The position numbers and the translations under genes are program-made. This document shows, one piece after another, positions 24,505 to 42,544 of a stretch of 64,000 nucleotides of DNA; position 1 is the stretch's first letter; every line of letters starts with the position of its first letter. The notes under the pieces are model-generated. The model was given only the letters and a program-made list of their open reading frames with translations. It was not told the DNA's origin and searched no databases. The stretch comes from Spongilla lacustris. Its lineage: Eukaryota > Porifera > Demospongiae > Spongillida > Spongillidae. The stretch covers positions 1,508,296 to 1,572,295 of the forward strand of contig OX442437.1 of the NCBI GenBank assembly GCA_949361645.1, given 5' to 3'.

Positions 24505-27500
24505 ACGTACCATTGTCTAAATGATTAAAATTTCCCAACTGCGCGTTGCTCTGGAGGTAAAGCACCATATCATATCACACAGCTGTTACATGTACGTGTC
24601 TTTTATTCTCTCCCTCACCCCTTCGCGATCTTCGAAATGTGGCCATCTGAAGTTATATGCTGCCATCGAATATTTAGAGAACATTTACTTAACGCATGAA
24701 ACTGCTTAGATTTTATAATCGCTATTTTGTACTGTGGAGTCGGTGCCAAAATTCGCATTGTTGAAATTGTCCATGCTCAGCTTTTACGGGCACAATATAC
24801 AAACGATATACATATATACCGCACGGAGCACATATATGAACATGTACATGCATATTGGACCGGTGATAATGGCGGAGGAGCCAATTCAGAATGGCAGCTG
24901 AGTCTATATGACTATATCTACAGTTTGGGAGACGCCCTCCGACCCTGCGCCGGGTTCGGTAGGTCCTTATTCCCCCGCGGCTCTTTGTCACATACATATA
25001 CCCATGCGAGAAAGGGATGGAGCGGCGATAGCGAGCCGGCCGCGTAGCGTTCGTTGTGCGCATGCGCGGATCAGTGTAGGCGTGCAGGGCCGGATTAAGG
25101 TACATAGACCCCTTGCCGTGTCCCGGGAAGGATGAAAACATTAGCGGCCATATTGTTTTGGACCGAAACGTGTGCGTTATTTGGAAATTTGTGTATCAAC
25201 GACGACGATGACGTAAATCTAACTCTACAATTGTACGCCCGCAACAACCCATAACCATTTCATTCGGTTCCAAGTATAGGATTCGTGCTTAAGGTGGTAG
25301 GCACCACATATCAGTTTGAAAAAAATTTCCTCATCATACAAACTGTCTCCATTTCAGTGATACAAAAAGCATATTTTCAGTGCGAAATGTTAGCGCGTTT
25401 TAGAGCCATGTCAATTTATATTAATTCAAATCATAACAATTTTTTTCCTCATAACAGGCAGCTTATTATTTTGAGTATACTAAAAATACGCTTCAAATCG
25501 TGGAGTATAGATTTTGCCAAATATGTGTTACACCTGAACTACGTGTGATCTCAATGCACGCGAACTGTGCTATATACAATTTTTTTTCACAGCAAAAGAG
25601 CATTACCAATTTTGTTAAAATAAAAAAACACTTCACTACATGCGAATCATCGTTGAGTATCGATAATACAATTTCCGATATTCAAAACGTCACAGCAATT
25701 GATTTTAGTTTTTATCAGCCATTTTCGGGGCGTATTTCACTACAATAATTATTGGGGGCAATAGTTAGCCTCCATTTTGGAACCTGAACTCGGAAGATAT
25801 GTAATTAGATCGAGTTACAAATCTTGATACAAGTATTGGAGTTTTAGATTCAAGATTTACATGTATAACGCTGATCGGGATCTACAGTAGTATAGTATAT
25901 AGTATAGTCTCTATGCAACGCGTTAGCAACACAGCCCATTTCAATATTGCATATGTATATTGTACAATCATCGAGTCAGTGGGACTTTGGCGAGCATATA
26001 AGAGTGTAGTATATCTGCCTACCCTTTAACTTCCCACTCTCGCACCTTTATACACAATTTCTGCTTCTCCCTGTAATACAAAAATAAGTTTACTCTGATA
26101 AGAGGGGTTTTATTTCACTATGCTTATTAAAGCGTAAATGTTAGAGGTTATGATTAGCGGTTATGATTTGGAACGGTAGGAGAAAATTGATATAAACTCA
26201 CTGCCTAATATTATCTTATTCATACTATTCCTTCCGTAATTATATTTAAGTCATACTTAACACTATGTCTCTCCTGTTATATATATAATTACAACATGCA
26301 TAATTACGTCACACGCCTCGGTTGTTTTCTTTATGTTTATGTATAACTTCTAAATGTATGTTGATATTTATATACGACATTCTATAAATACGTGCCACGT
26401 GAGCGCATACATCACACAGCTGTTTCTCCTCCTTTAGGCTTTGTTCTTGCCCGTCCATTTTTTTGTTTATCTCGTATCCACGCAGTCTACACGTATATTT
26501 ATATATAGACCTTATTCCCGCGGCACAATGAATAAATTAAAACATGTGACAGCCAAGTGGCGATGTTAGTTTACCGTGATTATACTGACGGGAGAAAGCC
26601 GACCAAAAAAGAAAACTCAAGAAACAAAGCCAGAAGGGCGACTATTACTAATATTTAGAAGGATCAAGGGATAGAAGAGTAAGTCTCCTACGACGGATAG
26701 AAGAGGTAGCACTAAGCCTTTTACCCCAATATTCAATGGGCAGTGTGCATGGCGATGGTAAACTTGTGCGCTCATCTGTAGGCCCATAGTTTTGCACAGA
26801 AGGATGAAACAACATTTAAATAGTAGGTTGAGGATTTCTCTAACAGAATATCTACTTTAATACGTGCAGAATATATCGTTTATAGAAAATAGAATACGAA
26901 ATTAGCGTAGCCAAAGGTGCATGATATTTGTGCGCTCATTCTTGATGACGCCCAGTATCAGTTGTTACATACTTATGTAGTTCCATATTCTTAGATTTTT
27001 TTACAGACAGAATATGCTAGTTAATAGCAGTTGTGTAGCCTTTTATAGTCGTCCTGGAGGTGGCCGTAAAGTGTAAGAAAGCAATTAATGCAGCCTATTC
27101 GGTACTAAGTTCGCTGTAACAGTTCTTGAAACTGTGTAATGGTTGCAAAATATACTTAATCTGCTTACCAGTATCCAATTAACATTGATTAAAAGCTCAC
27201 ATATATATTTCTATTTGCCTTGCTTACTCTGAACAGGTCAGTTGTCCACAGGTGGACAATGCCACAAATAAAGACAAAAAGAGCTAGCTACTGTACATGT
27301 AGACCAAAAGTGGAAATATATCCCATGCATCATCTAATGACAGTTTTCCCATTTTGGGACCTGGTGTCTCAGAGCATAGTTTGTGGTATACTGATATCTA
27401 ACATAATATACCCATCATGCATGATGATGCAGTGCCAGGAGTTGATGTAGATGTTCACACAAGAGATTTTATAGTGCATTGAATCCATTAGCATACAGAC

Positions 27501-28188
27501 AGAAAGCCATTGCAAATCAAATCAAATCAAATCAAAGTGTGTGCAGAAGTGATGATCATGTTAGGATATCAATTAAATATCATGCCTATATGATAATTGT
27601 CTTGAAGAATGCCAGCAGCATGCACAGTAATCTTTGGGTACAGTATTAATAGATGCATGAACAATTGGAGTGGAAACTTCATATAGGGCTTGCGAACTGG
27701 ATGATGTCAATTGACATTGCAAAGATGTCTAAAGAAGTATATGGTAAGTCTACAATTCTGCACTATAAGTCATACAACTTACATCAGGGCTTTGAGAGGG
27801 AACAATCCAGCTACATCTTTCTGAGGTATACAAGAAGTGTTCTTTACCAGATCCCATGCATGCAGATCTCCATGCTTTAGCCATTACATGGAATTCATAC
27901 AGCAATGCAGCCACAGATAACTGTGTCACTATAACACACCTCGACCCAGGGTACTAGTGGTGGATCACTCATTCTCTGGCTATGCTTGCATGACCTACAG
28001 CGGTGATGCAATAATGTTTCACTCGATTCTGCATGTATCTGGGCTGTAACACTTACATGTAGTTTCAGCAATTCATTATCCCGCTTACATAACATATTTC
28101 CATGCAAGCTTCAGTGCTCTTGTCAACCTTCAGCTGGTCGTATAATAGTGCAGGGACTAGGCGAGAAAAGCATGTAACTAGCCACGAT
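24505..28188. other. No supported gene; mostly AT-rich
   Basis: 24850-25130 is GC-rich with an NRF1-like GCGCATGCGC near 25058, but no exon could be supported. An (AATCA)n microsatellite sits at about 27516-27536. Open frames at 27220-27880 and 27895-28292 show no motif or splice support. Confidence 0.5.
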
Positions 28189-28405
28189 TCAAAGGATTCA
28201 GTTACATTCTGTTTAATTAATAATTGTATTATTTTGTCTGACAATAGGGCAAGAAGTGTCAATGGTGGGTGAAGAGTTGCCAAAAGATACATCAGCAGTT
28301 GGCTTGCCCTACCACCAAAGCCAAAGCCAAAGGATGCTAACAGATATTGGCCATGAGCTAATGGAGCTACAGCCCTAGCCTGGGGCCTGTGACTTTTTTT
28401 TTTGA

Positions 28406-28429
28406 GGGGGGGGGGGGGGGGGGGGGGGG
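28406..28429. repeat. Poly-G tract (24 G)
   Basis: Twenty-four G at the position homologous to 9081-9105. A second homologous pair of G runs lies at about 10336-10348 and 29939-29953. Confidence 0.9.
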
Positions 28430-29214
28430 AATATGATTGGTTAATATTAACATTTCCTTGAATAATATCGACCAGATTTAAATATATATAATTATATAAT
28501 TATAATATTATATATTTAGGTAACCAGGGGCCCTGGTAATTTTAATCCAGAATCAAATGGGTTACATCAATCAGCTGTACCGGACACAACAGTTGTAAAA
28601 GTAAAGCTTGGATGTTCATACAAAAAACAAAGTAGTACTAAATAGGCTTATCACTGCCTAATCATAGGATGACCATTTTGTAAGGCATAATATTTAATTG
28701 GTAGCAGTCATTTTGTGAAATATGTATAATGCAAATTTACATATGTTAAGTGGAGGGGCTTGAGCTGGTTAGTGGCCATGTTTTAAAATCTTTTTCTACA
28801 GAACTGCAATTTATCTACTGTAGTATACAATTGCATGTTCCCCACCTGTCGGATCTACTTGGCTCAGGACTGCTCCAACTGCAGGTTGTGACCTGGCTGT
28901 CTGATAGCAAAATAAAAGGGGAATGCCAACAGCCCTCTGGTGTCATGGACAATAAAGTCAGGCAGACCTTGGATGAGGTCCCCATTAGCATAGCCTTACC
29001 AGGAACTGGCATGTTTGCATTCTTAATGACGTTGGCCTTTCCTGTATACTACTGATTTTAATCCCCTTTTCGGGTGAGGGTGGGGAGGAGGTACTGTTGC
29101 TTTCGGGTGAGCCAAAGGTTGCCTTTGTTACTCTTTCTCTTCACTGTTGGATTTCAGGTGCATAATTAATTTGTGGGTCTCTCAGGGTCCACAAATTGAT
29201 AAACAGCAATCATT

Positions 29215-29501
29215 GTTTGCTTTAACAATACATTATGAAGAATACATACATAGAAAAACAAGAAGATGAATATAATTATAATATATAATATGATAATAAC
29301 AGTAATACACATATGATTCACTTAATATGCAACATCAGGCAGGCCAGCCCCATCATCAATAGTTGCACCACTTCTCCATTTTGTTCGAGAATCCCACAAG
29401 CATAAAGTTGTGGCCCTCAAAATAGCAAACGAAAGCCTGGTTCGTACCCATCCTGCTATTTCTGGGTATGATTTTTTTCATTTGATGGCAATTTTTTCAG
29501 C
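29215..29501 (-). mobile_element. 287-bp 5'-truncated LINE 3' end with 14-bp TSD, only in block B
   Basis: Flanked by AAACAGCA(A/G)TCATT at 29201-29214 and 29502-29515; block A has the unoccupied site at about 9868-9881. The insert's CCACTTCTCCATTTTGTTCG and GCAAACGAAAGCCTGG stretches match the 3' part of the LINE copy at 3640-5345. Short length and a direct repeat are typical of target-primed reverse transcription. Confidence 0.85.
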
Positions 29502-30028
29502 AAACAGCAGTCATTAATGGCAATAATTGAATTACAATGTACTTGGTACCAACCCTGGTCTTACTGGTTAAGTCAATGTATAACAATGAGGTGATGTGGG
29601 CAGACCACAAGAACAATATACAGCTATGGGTTGGATCAATGGTCGTGTACCAGTGGTGTAGGTCATGTTGTTATTGTTATTGTTTAACCTTTACAGTGAT
29701 CTGAAGGACTTTGATAACACCTATAAAAGAATTGGCAATCATTCTAGGATATGCCTTTAGAATTTAGTATTCTAGACTCCACCCATCCCCATGCCCACAC
29801 TAGATAATAAACCTGATGATCACATCTGGTGATCACACCACAAGATATTAAACCTGTTAACAGCACAACAATGTTAAGTCCCACCCCTAGCAGTCCTGTG
29901 TTATTGTTTTGTGGTACAAAATCATGACTTGGGGTGGAGGGGGGGGGGGGGGGTGCTAATGGGGTCAACCTCCTCACTGCAATGTATAATGACTGATAAT
30001 GTAATTCATGCTTACCTGCCCCTGTGCT

Positions 30029-30207
30029 ATGGGTTGGATCCAGCGAATATCAAGATACATGACATCATCAGAAAGAGGAAAGCCTCCTTGCGAACCAAGT
30101 TTGCACTTAAGGATGTTGTGGACCTTAGTAAGAACAAGTGAGTACCACCATACCACTGGATCCCCAGTGCGTACAATACAGACCACTGTGTGTCAACATG
30201 CAGACTA
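30029..30207 (+). pseudogene. Remnant of an unrecognised coding exon (block B)
   Basis: Encodes YGLDPANIKIHDIIRKRKAS and onward to DVVDLSKNK, then TGA. The partner in block A has TGG at this point but a frameshift earlier, so neither copy is intact. No family recognised. Confidence 0.35.
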
Positions 30208-31622
30208 ATATTAATTTTAAAAAATGATAGTCATTAAATTTGTTGCATGTGCAATTGGTAATTGGAAAACTCTGCTCCCATACGACGAGATGGATGAACA
30301 GTGGTAAAACCTGATGCAGTGATGTTATGGTGAAGATGCAATGACAACATTATGATGTAGAGGTCAAAGAATAACAACATGAGTGGTATAGCCATGGCTA
30401 CATGCGTGTACCCATAAGACCATGCACACGACACATAGAACATTATCAAATACGGCATCAAATCACATTCCAATTCAGCCACTAAGTCTAAGAGAGTTTC
30501 CCATGTATATACAAATAGTACCAGTATATCATTTGTGAGTGTAATTGGGTCTCCATGGCTCATCTGTATTAGTACTGTTTATATCCAATAGTTCTTCCAA
30601 AGTACACCTTGGTCATGTCAAAAGCTTAGCCTAAATTTCAAGTCCTAAAAAAATACAACAATCGAAGTCCATGAGAGCATCGAGGAAGCATATATTCTGA
30701 TGTACATGTAGTGGACAAAATATCGCGGTCCATGTAAATATAGAGAGCTTTTTTCATCTTCAATATTTGACGGCGACAGGGTCGGCCGGTCACAGAGCAA
30801 ATCAAACCGGGAACTATAGAAGGCAAAGTTTCCCCTGATTTTATGAATGTTTAGGGGTTTAATTTTTCAAGTTAAATTGTAGCAACCACGTGGATTTTTA
30901 TGCACTGAAATCTAGATCTGTGGGAAATGAGACATCCGGCCAAAACCATTTATAACATATATATATTTTTTCTGTATAGCCGTTCTTTAGGATGCACGTT
31001 TGTAAAGATTTCCCCCCTTTTTATACGAAGTGCGATTGCAAAACCAACTGTTAAACCCCCTAAAAACCGAGAAACGACTTAAAAAAAAAAAAACAGCCGT
31101 GCATATTTTGTGAACGGAACATAGAAAAATTATGGAAGAAGTTGCTTTGGATGTCTCATATCCCATAGAAACCGATTTCAGTGAAAAAAAAATCAAAAAA
31201 AAAGTACCAAATTAAGTCCTAAAAGTTAATTGATCACTTGAAAAATTGAAGCCCTATTAAACAGTGATAAAATCAGGGAAAACCGTAACTTCAATATGGC
31301 TGATAAAAAGCTATAAGCTACTTCCTCGATGCTATACTGTCGCGGACTTTAATAGAAGTGCATCAAATTGAATTGGCACAGTGTCCTTGGTGAGCTCACC
31401 CAAAAAAAAAAATGGCTCCTATTTTGAGAAAGAAAAAAAAGATATTGTATTAAACAGCACGCGATTAATCATAGCACGTTGATGCGAGCGGACTTAATTA
31501 AAGCGATTATTTGTCGAAGTGGGAATCTAGCGGGGCAGTCAAGTTGTCAAACTTGCATCATGGGAGGATGAGAGGCGGGCCCAAACCCTTATTTTGCCAA
31601 ACTCCTCGGGTGAAAAATCACC

Positions 31623-31695
31623 GTCTTTGCAGGTATCGAACTCGCGCCTCGTGATTCAGAACCACTGGCTTTTAGCGTTGAGCCGTATGACTCGT
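31623..31695 (-). repeat. tRNA-like SINE head (block B)
   Basis: Same A-box, CTG-anticodon-like arm and B-box arrangement as at 13135-13207. Duplicated with the block rather than independently inserted. Confidence 0.5.
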
Positions 31696-32094
31696 CATGA
31701 ATATGATATGCTAAAACAGCTTTTAACTAACATCAGGCCCATTAGCTGACTGCGATAACTTATATATGCGATAACTTATATATGCGATGTACTTGGAGCT
31801 TTGAGAGGTCGAAATGGAATTCCTCATGGTGCGACAATTTTGATGTGATAAGCTAGAGATGTGTGTGTCCTAATATGTGTACAGTGTAGGTTTCATGAGG
31901 TAAACCTCAAAGGGAGTTCATTTGGTCTGGGGTGCAATTATGAGGGTGCAGGTGTGTGTGTGGGTATGTATGAGTGTGTCTGTTTGTATGTATGTGTCTG
32001 TGTGTGGGTATTCTACCTTGTGTGTGGTCTGTAGTAAAGCTTGCTGGTGCGCACAAGTGACGTTGCACAAAGGTTGTTGTAATGTCATGGGAAG

Positions 32095-32182
32095 GCATGT
32101 GTGTCTGTGGGTATGTGGGTATTGTGTGTCTGTGGGTATGTGTGGATATGTGCATGTGATGGGCCACCCCCCAGATGAAACC

Positions 32183-32234
<52 letters not shown>

Positions 32235-32369
32235 ATTTATGTGTAATATCGTCTGGTCTTGTTACCCATAATAATCTCTTTCTTTGTATTTGCAGCTTTT
32301 GCCCAGCATATATTGCCTGAAGGAGCTATCAAATTATCAAACAAAAAACAACACACATGCCATGCGCGT

Positions 32370-32453
<84 letters not shown>

Positions 32454-32460
32454 ACACACC
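32095..32460. repeat. TG and CA microsatellites (block B)
   Basis: A pure GT tract at about 32185-32233 and a CA tract at about 32369-32458, inverted to each other around a 130-bp unique spacer, so the two can pair as a hairpin. The same arrangement with other lengths exists in block A. Confidence 0.95.
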
Positions 32461-34582
32461 ACATCATTCACACAATGGAAGTATATCAACAGGAGTCATC
32501 ATGAGAACCCAAACCACTATTAAGTCACCCACACCCTCACCACTAAGCTACCCACTCACCACTCACAGACACACTCCTCCCAAACATACATATATACATG
32601 GTTGAAGTGTCAGATTCATACATGTAATCGGTTGAGAACAAATATATGGCTGGTTCCTTATTGTCTGCTATAGCAGCAGAGACTTGGCCTGTATGAAATG
32701 TGCCATAAATAGAATCCCCCCCCTCTATCACCAATGGCACATACATGTGTATAACTGCCACTATAAATCCACCCAAATCGATAATAGTTTAATATATTGA
32801 GAAGACAAATCAACCAATGACATAACACAGTATATCCCCATGTACCCTGTAGCATCCTCAGAACAGGTGATGAGTGCAAGGAGTTGGGGGAAATCCCCTT
32901 CATGTTGAAGACTTGAAGACACTTCTTTTCTCAAAATTTGTTTAAATGCAGCCAAGTCTTTGACAGATGTGCTAATTGAACCGTTTTTTTTTTTTACTTT
33001 TACTTTTATATTGTCTTTGTGATCGCTAACTAACAGAGTTAGGTTTACTTCTTAATTACTAAAATTTGCTCAGTGAAATTGAATATGTACACTCACTCAC
33101 TCACACCCACTGCTGAATGGATGACAGGCTCAGACTTATATTTAGTCATGCCCACCATGACCCTTTGCTATAGGATCTTTCAGACATGGTAAAGTACATG
33201 CATGCTTTGTAGCTCTTAAGTGTACAATTTAATTTAGAAGAAATTGTATTTTGCCTTGTACAATTAATAATGAACACAATGCCATTCTGACCTACAACCA
33301 TATAACGTCTAAATGTTATTTCAGCTTTTGGATGAAATCATACAGTATGCATCCAAATCTCAGTTGATAGAATAAAAGTGTCTTGAAGATTTACAGCTGT
33401 CCAAAATCAACATTCCCCACAGATGCTTCAACTCTGAAAGGGATGTACTGACTTCGTTCCATTTCACAAATTGAAGGTGTTGGAAATCTTCGCAGTGGAG
33501 TCGATAAATGGCACCTTGTTAGACCAAGGCATCCATCCCTGGGAAGAACCTTAAAATGTACTGCGTAGAAAATCCATGTGAACCATGAAAAATGTCTTTT
33601 TAATTCAGTATATATGTATAATTATGCTGTATCCATCAGAATTGATTGCCTATGAGTTGTTCAGTAGCTGGATCACAACACTACAGTTGTGATCATTTGT
33701 AGTAACTTTGTAGTAACTTGCATGGCCATGGGATGCAGTGCCAAAGAGGATGGTAATATCACACCACCACCAGGTAGCATAGTTTGGATTTTGGGAGTGC
33801 TAACTGCATTTTTGGACGATTTTAAGAACAGATGAAAAGAAAATTGTTGTCGGCACATGTGGTTAATGAACAGCGATCAACTATATAATAACGCAAGCTA
33901 CATGTAGCTAGACTTGTATTTTACTAATGTATCAGAGCAGGCAGCCAAGTAACTACAGCAGACAGCTGGAGTGGGCACTACAGTAGACAGCTATGCAGTG
34001 GACACTACAACTTTAGGCAGAAAGCTACAGAGCAGTCAGATGAGTACATGTACCTACAGCAGGCACATGTAGAATGGACCTAAGGCAGTGGGCACTAAAT
34101 CAGACAACACCAGTATCGATCATTAAGATTTTCACTTGAGTTTATAAGTAAGGACTTTTAAAGCATTACTCAAAACCATTAAACCATCGAGGGACTTGCA
34201 CAGTGATGATGTACACACTTGAATTACTTGTATCAAATTTTAAGATCTTTGACAAAAGGCTTGATACTCCCTATTTATACCAGCTGCAGCGTGCAGTATG
34301 ATTGGAAGGGGGCTCCAACCAAATGTCATTTCAGTCCAGCGGCACCCACTGTCACAAACCCTGCTATTGGTTTGGCTTGCACTTGGCTTCACTTATGCAT
34401 CAGTTGAACTTATTGGGTGCTTGATTATGCCCTACAGTATGCGTCCACTGTGCCAGCAAATATGCTTGCAAATGAATTCAATTACAGCAATACCATACAT
34501 GGTAAATGTTGCTCATATAAAGAATTGTTAGTGATGATTATATTTGCAAGTCACCCCAAACACAAACACTGCAAGAAATAAT

Positions 34583-34925
34583 TATATTTAACCTCAGCCC
34601 CTCCCTATGCTTATTAATAGTTATATTTAATCTCAGCCCCTCCCTATGCCTATTAATAATTATATTTAACCTCAGCCCCTCCCTATGCCTATTAATAATT
34701 ATATTTTACTTCAGCCCCTCCCTATGCCTATTAATAGTTATATTTAACCTCAGCCCCTCCCTATGCCTATTAATAGTTATATTTAACCTCAGCCCCTCCC
34801 TATGCTTATTAATAGTTATATTTAACCTCAGCCCCTCCCTATGCCTATTAATAACCTCAGCTCCTCCCTATGCCTATTAATAGTTATATTTAACCTCAGC
34901 CCCTCCTTATGCCTATTAATAGCAC
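34583..34925. repeat. Minisatellite, 39-bp unit, about 8-9 copies
   Basis: Units contain AACCTCAGCCCCTCCCTATG and CCTATTAATAGTTATATTT. One unit is shortened near 34850. The array abuts the right edge of duplication block B. Confidence 0.95.
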
Positions 34926-35029
34926 CTCACTGAATCAAGATGACGTCATTTATGTCTTAAATAGTTTGCAATGTCATATCAGTACAAAAATAGCTGTCTA
35001 TTTTTAGCTCCCAATACACATCACATCAG

Positions 35030-35482
35030 TATCCTTACTAGTACCCTCACTGTATCGGTGCTATAGCAGCACTAGCACCCTCACTATATCAATGCTATAG
35101 CAGCACCAATACCCTCACTGTATCAGTGCTATAGCAGCACCAGCACCCTCACTATATCAGTGCTATAGCAGCACCAGTACCCTCACTGTATCAGTGCTAT
35201 AGCAGCACCAGCACCCTCACTATATCAGTGCTATAGCAGCACCCTCACTATATCAGTGCTATAGCAGCACCAGCACCCTCACTATATCAGTGCTATAGCA
35301 GCACCAGTACCCTCACTGTATCGGTGCTATAGCAGCACTAGCACCCTCACTATATCAGTGCTATAGCAGCACCCTCACTATATCAGTGCTATAGCAGCAC
35401 CCTCACTATATCAGTGCTATAGCAGCACCAGTACCCTCACTGTATCAGTGCTATAGCAGCACCAGTACCCTCACTGTATGCA
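35030..35482. repeat. Minisatellite with alternating 34- and 28-bp units
   Basis: Every unit carries the palindrome TGCTATAGCA within ATCAGTGCTATAGCAGCACC. Long units add CAGTAC or CAGCAC before CCTCACT; short units lack it. Long and short forms alternate in runs. Confidence 0.95.
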
Positions 35483-35707
35483 GACATCAGTGTCAACTGA
35501 CATAAGATGTTACAAAAGGATAAAAAGGTCACAAAAAGGACATAGAAAAATAGCAAACATATGATACTGCTAACACATGAATAGATAAGAACAGATGTGT
35601 AGTTCTATCAAGAGCTCACCATCGTTTACAGACCAACCCCCTACATGTAAATACAAAAACAAAAAAAGCACAAGACACTGCGCCATTTATCTTTGATGCA
35701 AAACTGC

Positions 35708-40492
<4,785 letters not shown>

Positions 40493-41260
40493 CTTCACCT
40501 ACACACAGAGTTGGAGACTAAAGAATGGGCGGGGAGATAAGGAGAGAGGAGAGGATAAAGATCGTGAGCAGGGGGACGGCGGAGGGGGTAATGGATACTG
40601 TACTATCCAAATTTACATCCCGCACGAAGTCCATAACTCCTGGCCTATCGAGGGCAGACCCCAGCAACGCAACCCGCATGCTTTGCATTCGTTACGAAAT
40701 AGTATGCGAACAATGCGCCGCGTTAGTCTCCAGTTTACATATCACACTAGCTTGATACTACATGCTGGATCAAGCGACGATCAACTTACCACGAATCGCT
40801 AAGAAAATCGACCTGGCACTCCGTTTCTGTTTCGAACCACACCCACTTTTAGAATATATACGGTATTTTGAATGCGGTAATTTAGTCATCGTTGATACGC
40901 GACCTATGTTAATTTGAGCGGGGCATCACTTTTATTAGTGCACATTCTTTCTGTTCTTGTTAGTACCATTAGGAAAATTACAACTATCCTAGTTCAATAT
41001 GTGCAATACCTCAAGAGGAAACCCCGCTCAATTGGGCAACTTCTTTTGATTTTGATGCAGGGTTTAAACATATAAGCACGGTTAAATTGAACTTACCGTG
41101 GTTACATCGTCATGTACGGTTAACCGCGGTTGTTTTAACATTCACCGCGGTTAAAGTATGCAATGTTTTACGGAGTATGACTATAAACTAGAGCAATTCC
41201 ACGCATCTGTTATTGTACCCTTTCTGAAGAATCGGTTGAAGCAGGATTTCATCTTCCTAG
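40493..41260. promoter_or_regulatory. 5' flank of the Ras gene
   Basis: The first 250 bp upstream of the Ras start are relatively CpG-rich and contain ATGCTTTGCATTCG. I see no TATA box or other decisive element. 40900-41260 holds repeated ACCGCGGTTAA-like motifs and no gene. Confidence 0.35.
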
Positions 41261-41761
41261 TCTCGTGTCCAGACCCAATGCATCGCAGCTGCGGATGAAT
41301 TACATTACCGCAGCCATGAAAGATCGGAAGTACGATAACGTCACGTCCGGAGTAAAAACCACAAGAGACATCGTGTCACGCTCGCGGACCTTTGCATAAT
41401 AAAATGGCAACGCTCGTAGTCATTCCTTCCAGCTCGGACAGTGATCCTTCGGCTGATCATACCCAGAGCCTTTTAAAATAGATGGCTTTAAAAAGGCTCT
41501 GGGTATGTCGGACTCGGTCAAACTTACTGTTGGCAGCATACTTTGATCAGGAACTGGATCGGCCGAAGGATCAATGTCTGAGCAGAAAGGAATGACTCCA
41601 AGCATTGCCATTTTATTACGCAAAGGTCCGCGAACGTGACACGATGTCTCTAGGCAACCGCTGTGGTTTTTACTCCAGACGTGACGTTTATCGTACTTCC
41701 GATCTTTCATGCAAAGGGTCCATTCATCAGCAGCTGCGATGCATTGGGTCTGAGCACGAGA
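41261..41761. mobile_element. 501-bp foldback MITE (second family)
   Basis: Outer arms TCTCGTG(T/C)(C/T)CAGACCCAATGC pair with the right end. Inner arms include ATGAAAGATCGGAAGTACGA, GCGGACCTTTGC and AGGCTCTGGGTATG. The left arm has lost a segment of about 80 bp that the right arm keeps. A second copy is at 61918-62340. No TSD seen. Confidence 0.8.
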
Positions 41762-41779
41762 TTTCAGCTGGAAATCCAT

Positions 41780-42110
41780 TTTGGTGCTCTAATTGATCAT
41801 TCCGTGATTGCAAAGATCGCTAACCCAACGGATTAGAACTCCACATTTTGCATAAGTGCGTTGTACATGGAAGATATTGATTTGTTCTGTTGGTTAATTT
41901 AGTATATCATGCGTTACGGACCGGAGATACAGTTGAACAAACTGCATGCACGTTTTCCCACTCAATTCGAGGAGGCTGTGATTATATCATTGGCGTGAAT
42001 CAAGCCGGAAAACGTGCATGTATAGTTTGTTCAACCGTAACGGATGATACCTTAATTCCCCAGGTCCAAGTCCTATGGCTATGCGTAGAACCAATATTTG
42101 AAAATTCATT
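41780..42110. mobile_element. Partial copy of the shared-core foldback family
   Basis: Contains ATTTGTTCTGTTGGTTAATTT, GGAGATACAGTTGAACAAACT and CATTGGCGTGAATCAAGCCGG in the order of the elements at 5745 and 11347, but the outer left arm is replaced by the neighbouring foldback. Confidence 0.7.
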
Positions 42111-42544
42111 TTAATAGAAATTAATGCAGGTTTTTGGCATCCGTTGTTTGATGTGTCTATCTATCGTGCTAAATTTACCAATTGTCAATCTATTTAATTT
42201 TTAAATCACACCTTCGGACACGATGCCAAGATGCAGTTCTTAAAAATGCGTTATGTGGAGAATTTAAAAATTACGACAAGTTTTTTTGTGTGCTACTTTA
42301 TACATTCTATGGTAGTGTTCTAACTCTAATCGGTTTTGCCATTTTTACCGAAAACACACTGTAGGTTTTCAAAATTTTGTCCATTCTCTTGGCTATTCAG
42401 TCCAGCAGCATGCAACTGACAAATATATATCGTTCGTACGCTTGTGGAGCTAGAAAATTCCAAATCTACAATGTACTTTTTTATTTGCTTAGTGCAAAAG
42501 ACCTGCATGCATTAAAAGACCTTCTTTTTAAAAATAACATGTTG

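Larger units (their letters stand above)
28189..34590. repeat. Segmental duplication, block B (direct partner of 8872-17995)
   Basis: Collinear with block A. It contains the counterparts of the gypsy RNase H relic (28745-28950), the exon relic (30029-30207), the tRNA-like head (31623-31695), the TG/CA tracts and the broken LLDEII exon. It lacks the two A-specific transposons and ends in a minisatellite. Confidence 0.95.

Noticed and set aside
24722..25141. ORFs in the GC-rich stretch after the FAM3/ILEI-like gene
   Set aside because: Overlapping frames on both strands, no motif, no splice signals.
35030..35482. Palindromic repeat array considered as CRISPR-like
   Set aside because: No variable spacers; a 6-bp presence/absence variation explains the two spacings.
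40493..40498. Ras start codon two codons upstream (GTG)
   Set aside because: GTG is not a normal animal start; the ATG of MVQNYK fits Ras family N-termini.
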